A program made the translations under genes and the position numbers. Positions 10,995-21,212 of a DNA stretch of 64,000 bases are shown piece by piece. How positions within the stretch are numbered: the first letter of the stretch is position 1; each line of letters begins with the position of its first letter. Below the pieces are notes generated by a model, which did no database searches, had not been told where the DNA came from, and saw only the letters and a list, made by a program, of their open reading frames with translations. Source of the stretch: Heterodera schachtii (Eukaryota; Nematoda; Chromadorea; Rhabditida; Heteroderidae); assembly GCA_023374025.1 (NCBI GenBank), contig SIJG01000002.1:1213790-1277789 (forward strand), in the 5' to 3' direction.

Positions 10995-13946
10995 ATGAAC
11001 ACCAGCACACCGCGCGATGCTCCGACGGCGCAAGACGCACGAACTTTGCGTCAAATGGCGTCACTTCGTCGGTCCATGCGCAGCACTCTGTCCCCAATTG
11101 TGGCGGAGGAGGGGGAGAGGGAAGGTGGGCCTTTTTTATCGGACAATTTGTCGCAATATAAATTTTTTGTTTAAATTAGGGACTTCCGCCGCCGCCGCAA
11201 CCCAACGGCGTTCAACCGACTTGGCCCAGTCGTTGCTCCAACGACGGTCAGTGCTCAGCCAATTTGGCAGTGCTCAGTCGTCAGTGGCTTCCTCCGTCGG
11301 GAGGTGAGAAATAAACTATGTAAATATCCATGTTTTTACGGATTTTTTTGTCAGTTACACTCCGTCAATGGTGGCCAGCAAAATTGACAATCGGCCCGCC
11401 ATTGTCATCGAAATTGGCACTCGACTGACCAGGCAATAAACTTTTTAATTTTCTTATTTTTTCAAATATTCCCTATCTAATCATGGCCGTGAAATTTATT
11501 AATTCCTTTTGTCCAGGATTGGCTTTGCCGGTGATTTTTTGCCCCAGGAGATTTTCCGATCCGAATTCGTCGACCCATTGGACGGTCCGTCCCCGTCCTC
11601 CCCAATTGCACTGTTTGACCGGTCGCGCACTGAGCAGCAGCAATACGAAGTGCTCGTCAAATTCTTCAAAAACATCATTTTCGGGTCACCCAAAAGTGCC
11701 CATTTAACTAAAAATCAAAATTTTTCTGACATTCTTGTGGATTTTTTTAATTAATTTTAAATGAATTTAAACCAATTTTTACAGCAAACTGTTGACCACT
11801 GTGAGCTCGCGTCGTGTGGTGGTGGTCGAGTCGCTTTTGGTGTCCAATTGGCAACGGAATGCCATCGCCCGTGCCCTCTTCCAATGCCCTTCCCTCTGCG
11901 CTCATTCCGTAATTTAAATATCCGTTTTTTTGTATTATTTTTATAAAATTGCAGATTTTGTTCGCCCCTTCTCATTTATGCTGCACTTTTCCATTCAACA
12001 CCAAAACTTGCCTGGTCATTGACATGGGCGCTGACGAAGCCGTGCTCTTTCCGGTCATTTTTTTAAATATTTGTCGAAAGCATTTCGACATTCCATCAAA
12101 TTAATTATATTCTCGAAGATAGAAAATTCAATGAAAAATTTCGAGAATAAAAATCATAATTTCTTGACTATTTTATAGTTTTGTAAGAAAAATTGTTCGA
12201 CATTTGCCAAGGAATTCTTTAGTTAACTTCCTTTTCTTAGGTAGCTGAAGGAGTTCTGATGCTGAACAGTTTGGAGACCAGTGTGGCGCCTTCCGCGACG
12301 GCGTTGGAGCAAAATGTGCGCCGTTTGATGGCCCAATTTGGCCGTCTGCGGACCGGGGGTAGGCAAAAAAAAATGAAATCCAAAATTTTAATTTTATTCC
12401 AACAGTAACCTTATTCTTCAGCTGAAGACGATGCGGAGGGACGGCCGCTCACCGAGACTGAGTTGGAACAAGCGGACCGAATGCGATTGTGGGAGGACGT
12501 GGCGGTGCGCTTCTGTTTCGCCACAACGGCCGCGCGCGGAAAACGCATTCAAACGTATTGTGAGTGGGGGCGCGGGAAATTGTGTACATGGCGGTCCTGG
12601 GGTGCTTTTTGGGTGGGAAAAGCGGGATATATACCAGGATGGCACGGAATTTCGATTTCCGAAATTTTTTGGGCCCCGTAATGCCATCCCTGGTACATAT
12701 ACCCCCATGGATTAATATTTCTTGAAAACTACATTGAAACCGTAAAATGTAATGCCCATTTCCCCTCATCTCAATATCCTGGGACCGTTTAGGGCGGTGG
12801 CGGGGTACGTGTTCATGCAAAATCATTAAATTTTGCCATTCGCTTTTTTTGAGTGGCCAATTCCGCTTCCGCTGCTTTTCCCTCTTCGTCCGCCGATTGT
12901 TCCGCTGCGTTTGACGCGGCTTCGGCTGCGCCGGCGGTAGAGCTCCAATTTGGTGCCGCCCATCTGCTGACAGTGCCGGGCATTGTGCGCGAGGGGGCGG
13001 CCGAAGTGTTTTTCAGCGCTGGCGACGAGGAGGACGTCCGATCGGTGACCCAAATGATTTTGGACAGTGTGGCCAAAGTGCGTTTGTGCCGAGTTTCAAT
13101 TCCTCACTTTTTCTATTTTTGAAATAATTTGAATTGACGTCTTCGATCGTCGGGGTTTTCAGTTCAAGACTTTCTCTTTTAGAATTAACTCAGTGATTTA
13201 TATATGAAAACAACAGCCATTCCTTTATCAGGGATAGGATTTAAACAACAAATACGCATATTTTGAGACTTGAAGAGAATAATTTTTTGATTAAAACAAA
13301 AAAAACTTTTCTTTCGAAATGACTAAATAATTTTTCAATTTTATACAGAATATTCTTAAGCAAGAAAACATTTGTATTTTTGCCTTAATTTGGCTTTTTC
13401 AATTGGTTTTGCATTTTTCCCCTTTTTTAGGCCAGCATCGATTTGCGTCGCGATTTCTTGCGCAATTTGCTATTGGTTGGCGGTGTCACGCGGTTGCCCG
13501 GCTTTCTCGCTCGTCTTAAGGTAAACCTAAAAAACAATGACGATGCCAACAATTCCCAAACGGAAACTTTCGTTTAGTCCGAATTGCTCGGCGCAATTGC
13601 TGACGGATACCATCCGAAATTGTCGCGAAAATTGCACGACATCAGCTTCTACCAATTCCCGGCCGAGTTCAAAGGCCAATTGTTCTGCGCATGGCTTGGA
13701 GGTGCGGTGGGCACATTTTTTCCCTGTTCTACATGCGAAATTTTCGGCACTTTTAAGTGGGCGGGGGAGGGGAGTCCGGCACGGTGCCTACTTGCGCCAA
13801 TGGGGAGGGAGAATTCTTAAAACTAACTGATTTGGTGAAGAAATCATTGAATTTCAGGTGCAATGTTTGGTGCTTTTGACCACAGTTTGGACCACCGTTC
13901 TCTGACACGGGACGAATGGATGGAGACGAAAACGGTGCCGGATTGA
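10995..13946 (+). CDS. arp-11 (ACTR10-like): Actin-related protein 10/11, dynactin pointed-end subunit
   Basis: ACTR10 caps the pointed end of the Arp1 filament in dynactin and supports dynein transport (family knowledge). About twelve exons encode roughly 500 residues, longer than the human protein, with a Ser/Arg-rich N-terminal extension of about 85 residues. Matching blocks in order are RPAIVIEIGTRLTRIGFAGD, SSRRVVVVESLLVSNWQRN, ILFAPSHLCC, CLVIDMGADEAVLFPV, VAEGVLMLNS, LLLVGGVTRLPGFLARL, FYQFPAEFKGQLFCAWLGG and AMFGAFD. An alanine-rich insert (about 12850-12940) precedes the conserved C-terminal third. The intron at 11433-11516 starts with GC. The intron after RIQTY (from about 12560) carries a short inverted repeat: GATATATACCAGGATGGCA near 12625 pairs loosely with TGCCATCCCTGGTACATAT near 12682. 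The ATG at 10995 heads the only open first exon. Confidence 0.88.
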
Positions 13947-14126
13947 CAGAGAGAAATGAGGAAGAGGAGAGAGTGACCCTTTTGTGTATCAGTCAAAACA
14001 TTATTTATTTATTGTATGTGTTTGTTTGATTTTTTGTCCTGCATTTTGCAGCATTAAAGGCCATTAATTTTGTGACAAATTAATATTGTTGGGGATTTCA
14101 TTCCTAACAAAGAAGGTGTATTTTTG

Positions 14127-14337
14127 GCCACCAGCGCCAGAATCCGTATTTATAGAGCCCGGGTTTTCCCTGAGTCCCCGATCCCAGTTTTTTCAAAAAA
14201 AGGCATGGAGCACTATCTCGGCAAAACCGGGACTCGAACCACAGCAGTTTTTACCACGGCCTTGTGCTATTCCCGATCCCCGGAGAATTGAGGTCGGGAT
14301 CCTAATGACATTTTTACCCGGAATTATGTCAATTTTC
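14127..14337. repeat. Dispersed repeat, copy 1 (partner at 17776)
   Basis: It begins CCAGAATCCGTATTTAT and ends GAATTGAGGTCGGGATCCTA followed by ACATTTTTACCCGGAATTATGTCA. The same order of blocks is present at about 17776-17990 with substitutions and small gaps. The interior words GGGACTCGAACC and CACGGCCTTGTGC resemble tRNA-type promoter sequence in reverse, so a tRNA-derived SINE is possible but unproven. Confidence 0.5.
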
Positions 14338-14621
14338 TTTTTTTTCTGATTACAAAAAAATAAACTTTGCACTGGGAGCAGATATGTACTAGTAATTGAC
14401 CTGCTACCGGTTTACCTCAATTGGCCCAGCACGTTTTTACAATAACTTTTTTCTTTGTCAACCAAATCCACAATTGTTTGTAGCAATCGAAAGCTTAACA
14501 CATTTAGCAGCTATTTCTAGGTTATTGCTTTGCGATAGCAATTACCAAAAAAGTTATAAATGAAAATTGCGAAAAAAGTTGAATTTTCGAAGCATTGACT
14601 CTGGATTTTTTAAAATTCTAA

Positions 14622-15605
14622 TTTTAAAATAGGGTTCGAGCCCCGCCCCCGTCACCCCCGCCCCCGCCGGGGGCGGGACAGGTTTTTTGGCCTCACCCCC
14701 GTCCCCGCCCCCGCGACTCAGACCCCCGCAACCCCCGCCCCCGCGACCTTCAGAAAAATACACCCCTAAGAATGGCATATTTGTGGAATTAAAGGCAAAA
14801 TTTATACAATTTTGAATTTTTTTAACCTTATTTTACAAATTTTTATGAAATAAAGTAAATTTGCTTATATTTTTACACAATATTTGTGGTCTAGTGGTTA
14901 GTGCTTCAACATTAACAATAGTTTTTGTTATGAGTTCGACACCGGTTGTCGTTTTCTTTTGATTTTATTTTTTTTCTGATTAATACAAGGTTTCTTTATT
15001 TCTAAGAAATGTTCTGATTTGGGGGTAATGCCTTATTTTCATAAATTTTGGCAAGTTCTAATTAAAAATTCTTAAAATTTTCCCGGCGGCGCCTATCGGC
15101 ACTGCCGGACCTCTTTCCTCGCACATTCATCAAGTTTTTTGGAAAAATGTGCCGGAAAATTTTTAAAAATCTGAGTTTTAATTTCTTTGAGTAAATCATG
15201 ATAATTTAATAAAGTTAAAAAACGAAAATTTATAGAAAAATCCTAATTTTTTTGGTCGCCCCTATCGGCACGCCAGCCCCCAAAAAAACCTTTTTTTCTT
15301 AAAAAATAACCTAAAAATCCCTAAATTTTGGTTATTTTTAGTCAAAATCTGTGCAATTTATGTCAAAATAAATAGAATCAAGGCTATCAACGAATAAAGG
15401 AATGTGGAGCCAAAGAAATCATTCATAAAAAATAATTTTTTTTTTGAGATTTTTTGGAGCTAATTCAAAGCAAACCCCCGCCCCCGCCCCCGCGGGGGCC
15501 GAATTATCGTGCCCCCGTCCCCGCCCCCGCAACTATGACCCCCGCCAACCCCCGCCCCCGCGAAAAGCCACCCCCGCCCCACGGGGCTCGAACCCTATTT
15601 TAAAA
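14622..15605. mobile_element. Non-autonomous TIR transposon, TTAA-flanked candidate
   Basis: The left end at 14622 (TTTTAAAATAGGGTTCGAGC) is an exact reverse complement of the right end at 15582-15605 over 24 bases. Reading the termini as TTAA plus AATAGGGTTCGAGCCCCG gives a TTAA on both sides, as expected for piggyBac-type insertion (inference). C-rich subterminal blocks lie just inside both ends (CCCCCGCCCCCG repeats at 14640-14755 and 15475-15580). The interior is AT-rich with no transposase and includes a tRNA-like segment at about 14884-14950. The right end abuts an exon of the PP1-like pseudogene copy B, so the insertion lies in that gene's intron. Confidence 0.65.
14884..14950 (+). other. 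Degenerate tRNA-like segment (possible SINE head)
   Basis: TGGTCTAGTGGTTAGTGC fits a tRNA D-arm and A-box. GAGTTCGACACCGG about 50 bases downstream fits a weak T-arm and B-box. I could not draw a paired anticodon stem or a 7-bp acceptor stem, so this is not called as a functional tRNA. It lies inside the TIR element at 14622-15605. Confidence 0.35.
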
Positions 15606-15619
15606 GATAAAACATTTTC

Positions 15620-15967
15620 AGGTGAAATATCCATCGAACATTATGCTGCTGCGTGGAACCACGAATGTGCCGACACCAACAGAGAGTGAGAAAAGATTTG
15701 TGATTTTTTCATTATTTCACCCCTTTTTCAGCTATGGCTTCTACGAGGAGAACCACCGCCGTTGCAACCGATGGCATCTCCAAAAAGATCAGCAGCCTGG
15801 ACCAGCTCAAGAAGCTGCGACGCGGCAGCAAGGAGCCGCCGCTCCGTTCGCTGGAAATTGACCTCCTTTGGAGCGACCCGTCATCGCGCATCACAGGCGT
15901 AAGGCCAAATGTGCAACGCAAGGCCGGCGACGAGGACATGGTGGAGCGTATTCGAGCGCTTAAAGTG
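15620..15967 (+). pseudogene. PP1-like phosphatase, copy B, frameshifted and deleted
   Basis: The exon starting near 15622 matches the copy C exon VNYPSNFMLLRGNHE but lacks one base at the GNHE codons, so the metal-binding Asn-His-Glu is lost (it reads LRGTTN). The next exon starts with the conserved YGFYEE block but runs directly into the later GGIS block with a frame change; about 60 residues of the catalytic core are missing between them. The rest (ISSLDQLKKL, RSLEIDLLWSDP, ITGVRPN) then diverges and stops before the RAHQ block. At least two independent lesions make this a pseudogene. Confidence 0.8.
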
Positions 15968-16066
15968 AGTTTTTCTTACATCGTTTTTAGCTGGCTTTTG
16001 AACAAAAGTTCCCCTCTTATTGGAGGTTATTTTGTTGGCAAAATTAATTGGCAATCAATTTAAGGC

Positions 16067-16235
16067 GAGGCGGCTTCGGGGACATTAGGAGCAAATTCGG
16101 CCGAGCGCACCCCTTCTCCTCTCCTCACTTCAAAATTAAGCGGGGTAAAGTTTACATTTTGACCGCGTTTTTTTTTGCCACAATATGGTCCAACGGTGCT
16201 GTACCGCCAATTAGGCTTTTTGTTGTTGGTAGTGG
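16067..16235. repeat. Duplicated flank of the PP1-like loci
   Basis: GGCGAGGCGGCTTCGGGGAC and the following block (GAGCAAATTCGGCCGAGCGC) recur at about 18270-18395 directly upstream of the copy C C-terminal exon. In both places the block continues to a GGGCTTTTT or AGGCTTTTT segment. This supports segmental duplication of gene plus flank. Confidence 0.6.
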
Positions 16236-16553
16236 ACAGTGCTTGTTCATTTAATATTTTTGTGTTTAATCATTCCCTCGGACCTTGTTTAACACATAAT
16301 AGAAATTTGGAAGGCCGTACTGACATGGCCCACTCTTCCAAATTTTCTGGCCAATCGTTGATTCTTTTATAGTTAAATTTGAAAAATTAGTTAAGCAAAG
16401 GCTTGGAAATAATTTTAATATAAAAATCGTTTTTTAGTCTTATTTTCTCAATAATCATCATGTCCTCATACTTAAGAAAAAGGTAATAGTTAAGATGGTA
16501 GCCCCTATTTTTTGGCGGAAATTTTAAAAACTTAGAAAGTCGTTCAAAACAAG

Positions 16554-16868
16554 TTTTTAGGGGTTTTCGGGGTCGCTGACCACGATTCAGGCATCCAATT
16601 CGCCCAATTTCGAACCCCGAACCCGAATTTGAACAAAAAGTCGAAACTTCAAATTTCCAAAGTTCGCTTTTTTCGTCTGAAAAGGGTTTAATTATCTTTT
16701 ATTGCAATATTCGTGGTTTTCAGAATGTTTCCGTGTATTTAAATCATTTTTAGGCGAAAAAAGTGAAATTTGAAAATTTGACTTTTTGTTCAAATTCGGG
16801 TTCGGGGTTCGAAATTGGGCGAATTGGATGCCTGAATCGTGGTCAGCGACCCCGAAAACCCCTAAAAA
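16554..16868. mobile_element. Fold-back element (long inverted repeat), copy 1
   Basis: TTTTTAGGGGTTTTCGGGGT at 16554 onward is matched in reverse complement at 16842-16868. The arms continue through GACCACGATTCAGGCATCC, CGAACCCCGAACCCGAATT and AAAAAGTCGAAA-like blocks for roughly 120 bases each. The central spacer is AT-rich. There is no coding capacity. A second family member is at 21466-21945 and a half-arm is at about 20222-20300. Confidence 0.7.
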
Positions 16869-16915
16869 TATAAAAATAGTTTCTTTCGCTTTATTTTTTC
16901 ATAACAATTCAATGC

Positions 16916-17062
16916 CCTCAATTATTAATTTTATAAGAAATTTTCTCCGCCGATTTTTTGGGCCGGCGCGCCCCCCGCGTCCCCGTCAATCGGGAGCGGC
17001 ATCGACCCTTGTGCAAGGAGACGGCCTGTCAAGCACTTCTTAGACGCGATCATCGCAAAGGT
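16916..17062 (+). pseudogene. Orphan first exon of a PP1-like gene
   Basis: It encodes MPSIINFIRNFLRRFFGPA, the same N-terminus as copy A. It continues to ASTLVQGDGLSS and then meets an in-frame stop, where the neighbouring copy reads on (VQGDGQSSRFVDAIIRK). It is followed directly by the next N-terminal exon at about 17091. This looks like a tandemly duplicated exon left behind by rearrangement. Confidence 0.6.
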
Positions 17063-17090
17063 TTTTTGCCGTATTTTCTCAATAATCATA

Positions 17091-18907
17091 GTGATCCCTT
17101 TCTTTAAAAAAATATTTGATTATTTCCGCGGACCCTCGCGTCCTTCGACGACGGCATCAGTACTTGTCCAAGGAGATGGCCAGTCAAGCAGATTTGTGGA
17201 TGCGATCATCAGAAAAGTTTTTTGTTTGCTTTTTGATCAAAAAATTAATTTTCCCCTACCCCTTTTTCAAACAGATCACCGACGAGGAACTCAAACAATT
17301 CTGCAAAGCGGCCATGGACGTCTTCCAGGCGCAGCCGACGCTCGTCAGAATCCACCCGCCAGCCGTCATCGTGGGCGACATCCATGGACAATTCTCGGAC
17401 CTGAAGAAGATCTTCACAACGCATGGCCTCTCGCCGGAGCAGCAGTACGTCTTCCTGTGCGACTACGTCGACAGAGGGCCCCAGTCGATGGAGACGATCA
17501 TCCTCCTCTTCTGCTACAAGGTGTGGTTTTGGGGGGAGGGGCCCCAAAAACTGAATTCAATTCCCCTCCTTTTTTTCAGGTGAATTACCCGTCCAACTTC
17601 ATGCTGCTGCGCGGGAACCACGAATGCGCCAACATCAACAGAGTGTAAGTGAAAAAAAAATACAAAGAAAATCTTCTCAGACCATAAATGTCTTGCATAC
17701 TAAAAATGCCGAAACGAATGACAGTGTTATCAGTAAATGGTCTGTGAAGTATTCAAATAATGCGGTATTTGGCCACAGACCAGAATCCGTATTTATGGAG
17801 TCCGGACGGGCCGGTATCCCGTCGGGTTTTTCCAGGGATCCCGGTCCCAGGTTTGAAAAAGGCGCCTGGGTCCGGATTTCGATAAACCGTTATTTGAATT
17901 TGGTAAATCGATCACGGCCTTATGCCAATCCCGGTCCCGGCGAATTGAGGTCGGGATCCTAATTACATTTTTAACCGGAATTATGTCATTTTTTTAATTT
18001 TGCAAAGTTATGGCGTTCTGATAATTAGACTTAACTGTTTGCACTGGCAGCCCTAAATTATTGTTGTATTGTATTGTAAACCCCCATTTCACATGATCAA
18101 TCCCCCAAAACTGTTGTCATTTCAATTATTTGCGTGTGGATGTATGTGCGTGTGAGCAGAGTTGGAGGTCAGTTTGTTGGTGGTACAAACCCAAAAAATG
18201 GCGTTGGAGGTCAGTTTGTTGGTGGGAGACAAAACCAAAAAATGGTAATCAATTTAGGCGAGGCAGATGCTTCAAGGCGAGGCGGCTTCGGGGACATTTG
18301 GGAGCAAATTCGGCCGAGCGCACCCCTCCACTTCAAAATCAATATGGCCCAAAGGTGCGCTGTACCAGCAATTGGGCTTTTTATTTTTTGAGTTTTCAAT
18401 CACTAATCCGACTGATTTTTCAGGCATGCACGGTGGCATCTCCGATCGGATCCGCAGCCTGGAGCAGCTGAAGAAGCTGCGGCGCGGCAGCAGTGAGCCG
18501 CCGCTCCGTTCGCTGGAAATTGACCTCCTCTGGAGCGACCCGTCGAAGGGCATCACAGGCGTCGTCCCGAACACCAGAGGAGCCGGCGTCCTGTTCGGCG
18601 CGGATGTCGTCGAGAGCGTGCGCAACCTGCTTGGCATCGACTACATCGTCCGAGCGCATCAAGTGAGTTTTTTGCTTTTGATTTCACATTTTTTTCATAT
18701 CAATAATTTTTCCCCCAATTTTTTCAGCTCGTCATGGACGGCGTGGAATACTTCGCGGACCGCCACCTGATCACCTTGTTCTCGGCCCCTCGCTACACCG
18801 GCCTCACAGAAGGATGGCGGAACTGCCCTGAGAACAATGCGTGTGGAGAAACCGGATCGTTTAACCCCCCATTGTTGTATTGTATTGTAAACCCCCATTT
18901 CACATGA
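17091..18907 (+). pseudogene. PP1-like phosphatase, copy C, missing central exons and with altered C-terminus
   Basis: N-terminal exons at about 17091-17214, 17275-17520 and 17580-17646 carry the PP1 metal site: VGDIHGQFSDLKKIF, CDYVDRGPQSMETI (Cys where the family has Gly) and MLLRGNHECANIN. The block YGFYEE through the middle of the fold is absent between 17650 and 18420, where a dispersed repeat sits instead. The C-terminal exons resume at 18422 (GMHGGISDRI, DLLWSDP, FGADVVESV, YIVRAHQ; His kept) and 18728. There a deletion of about 120 bases relative to copy A removes the normal end after SAPRYTG and adds an unrelated tail that stops at 18905-18907. The N-terminal half is intact, so a recent loss of function is likely. 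Confidence 0.7.
17776..17990. repeat. Dispersed repeat, copy 2
   Basis: It shares the block order of 14127-14337: CCAGAATCCGTATTTATGGA, a TCCCGGTCCCAG-like centre, ATCACGGCCTTATGCCAATC and GAATTGAGGTCGGGATCCTA. It occupies the place where the central exons of PP1-like copy C should be. Confidence 0.55.
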
Positions 18908-20428
18908 TCAATCCCCCAAAAACTGTTGTCATTTCAATTATAGCGTCCTCGAGAATAAGACTTTTTCCGAGAATTGAAGTACCAATTTTTCGATAGTTAA
19001 TTTCCTTATTTGATTTTGCCACTAATAATTTGTATACCGCTTTTTTGCGGCGCGCGCTTTTCAAGAAATTTTTGGGGATTATGAGGGAGAGGACTCGGCG
19101 GTGCCGGTAACCGCCGACGAGTACATACCAGCAGTACCGAGGTTTTCAAAAAAAAAGTCAATTTTTTCTTCGGGATAAACTTCTGTGCAAAGTCACAAAA
19201 TCTGTTAACAAATCGTATTAAAAATTACAAAATTTTTCCCGGCGGCGCCTATCGGCACCGCCGGCCCCCCTTGTTACCCAAAAGTTTTATGGAAAAAGCG
19301 CCGCAAAAAAAATCAACTTCGTTTTTAATGTTCAGAATTCCAAAAAATGCTTATTTCTAACAAAAAAAAATGCTCAAATTAATCATGGACAAAAAATATA
19401 TAACTAGGGATGGGATTCTTAGTTTTTTAATTATTTTTTCTGCGGCTTTAACTCGACGAGAAATGCACGAAAAACACATTCTTTTTCGAAAATTTTTCGT
19501 TTTTAGTGCCACTATTCATCACTAGGAATCACTATTTTGGAGCTTCGCCACTAAAAAAAACTATTTCGGAAGTTGGCCACTAAAATAATTTTTTGCCACT
19601 ATTTTGGCGTTTCCTCATTATTTTTGCCACTATTTTGGCATTTTTGGAAAACTTACCAAAAATTGCAATAAAAACGAAAAATACACCCCTAAGAATCGAC
19701 CTAAAAAATTTTCAAAAATACACCCCTAAGAATCGACCTAAAAAATTTTCAAAAATACACCCCTAAGAATTGGAAAAATTTCACAAAAATTCTTCCCCCA
19801 AATTTTTTTTTCTTGTTCAATATTTGCTAAGAAAATATTTTGTAACTGCATCAGTGAATAAAATCTTTTTCCTTAATTTTAAATTATTTTCAAATTAAAA
19901 ATAGCTATTTAAAAAATTACAGCCCTAAATTTGGAACTTTTTCGCCACTATTTTTGCCACTATTTTGGCATTTTTTGGTCACTATTTAGTTAATTATTTT
20001 GGGATTTTTTATCACTAAAAATCCCATCCCTATATATAACATTTCAACATTTTAAACATGTTTAGAATAAATTTTGTAAAAATGCGGTTTTTTGACCCAA
20101 AATGAGGTTTTTTTGCATGCCAAATGAGGCTTTTGAAAATTTTAATCTGGCTACCCTGATTTAAACCATTTTGGATTTAATTGTGTATAAATTTGAATTT
20201 TGTTGAAACATGGATTTTAATTTTTTGTTCGAATCCTGGTTCGGGTTCGAATTAGGCCAAAAGGATGCCAGAAACGGTTTTCCCTACCCTAAAACCTAAA
20301 ACAAATGTATCGTAGATATTTTTTTTTTTGAAATTATAATTAACAAATACCTAAATTTAATATAAAAGGCCTGTGCTCCTCAGTTTCAATTCACTTTTCC
20401 TCTTCTCTTAATCATTGTTTGCTGCTCG
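18908..20428. other. Repeat-rich, no coding sequence seen
   Basis: A block near 19225-19320 (TTTTTCCCGGCGGCGCCTAT and on) repeats one inside the TIR element at about 15078-15150. It is followed by the TIR element at 19397-20038. A half-arm of the fold-back family lies near 20222-20300. No exon was recognised. Confidence 0.5.
19397..20038. mobile_element. TIR element with internal tandem repeat
   Basis: The left end (TATAACTAGGGATGGGATT) pairs with the right end (AATCCCATCCCTATATATA) as short imperfect terminal inverted repeats. The interior has many copies of CACTATTTTGGC-type words and about three tandem copies of a 36-base unit starting AAATACACCCCTAAGAATCG between about 19676 and 19770. 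The word ACACCCCTAAGAAT also occurs at about 14760 in the other TIR element. No open frame for a transposase. Confidence 0.5.
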
Positions 20429-21056
20429 ATGACTTCCGCCGGTTTTCTTCAAATTTTGCGCTTGCTGCTCGCTGTTTCGCTCCTCTTCACCTGTTGCCAT
20501 GGTCGGGCAAGGTGAGTTAGTTGTTTCATCGCTCTTATTTTTTGCTATTGTTAAATTTGTGACCATTTTTCCAATTTCAGCAAGCCAGCAAAATCGAGCA
20601 CAACAACGACGACTACCACCACTTTGCCAAAAATGACTACGCCGAACAACACCGCTGCAAACGGAGGCGGCGGCAGCGGCAACACTCTCCTGTTCATTTT
20701 AATAGGAGTTGGGTGCGTTTTGGTCCCCGAATTCTGTGTGCTTTTTGTTGAACAACTGATAGAGTCTGCAATAACTTTTGTCTCCCCGTTTCAGCGTATT
20801 TGTGGCCTTGGCGGTTGCTGTGGTTGTGGTGGCGGTCGTTTTGTGTCGTCGGCGACAAGCGCGCACTGATTCCTACGCCGTCGATGGTGGTGATGCAGCG
20901 AATGGGGCGGTGCCGTCCGATGGTGCCAATGGAGCGAAGAAAGATGCGGCAAAGGGCGGGTCGTCATCATCACAAACGGCGAGTGTCGAGAAGTTTTCGG
21001 CGGTGTCGAGCGTGCCGTCCAGTCTGAAGTCGACGACAGCGGAGGACAAGAAATGA
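20429..21056 (+). CDS. Small secreted or type I membrane protein, unidentified
   Basis: Three exons join cleanly (about 20429-20511, 20580-20707, 20795-21056) for roughly 155 residues. They encode a signal peptide (ILRLLLAVSLLFTCC), a Thr-rich stretch (eight Thr in a row) with Asn/Gly-rich linker, one membrane helix (LLFILIGVGVFVALAVAVVV, continuing VVAVVLC), a CRRRQ stop-transfer and a low-complexity Ala/Ser/Gly/Lys-rich cytosolic tail ending TAEDKK. I do not recognise a family. The Thr run could be O-glycosylated. An AATAAA signal lies near 21218. Confidence 0.7.
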
Positions 21057-21212
21057 TGCCATTGGAGGAATGTCAAGCGCCATTTTGATGTAATCGTATT
21101 GTCACATATATATGTATTTGTGTGTATGTTAAGCCTTTTGTTGTTCTGATTGTAGGCATTCGCCCGTTTTTCGTTTTTATCTTTATTCTCTGTGTAATTA
21201 TATATAGTTTCT

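Larger units (their letters stand above)
13947..15619. other. Repeat-rich intergenic region
   Basis: This follows the ARP10 gene. It holds a dispersed repeat at about 14127-14337 and a terminal-inverted-repeat element at 14622-15605, both listed separately. No host coding exon was seen. Confidence 0.5.

Noticed and set aside
14554..14778. Gly-rich minus-strand frame
   Set aside because: Produced by the CCCCCG subterminal array of the TIR element.
14884..14950. Functional tRNA gene
   Set aside because: No acceptor stem and no paired anticodon stem; kept only as a tRNA-like segment.
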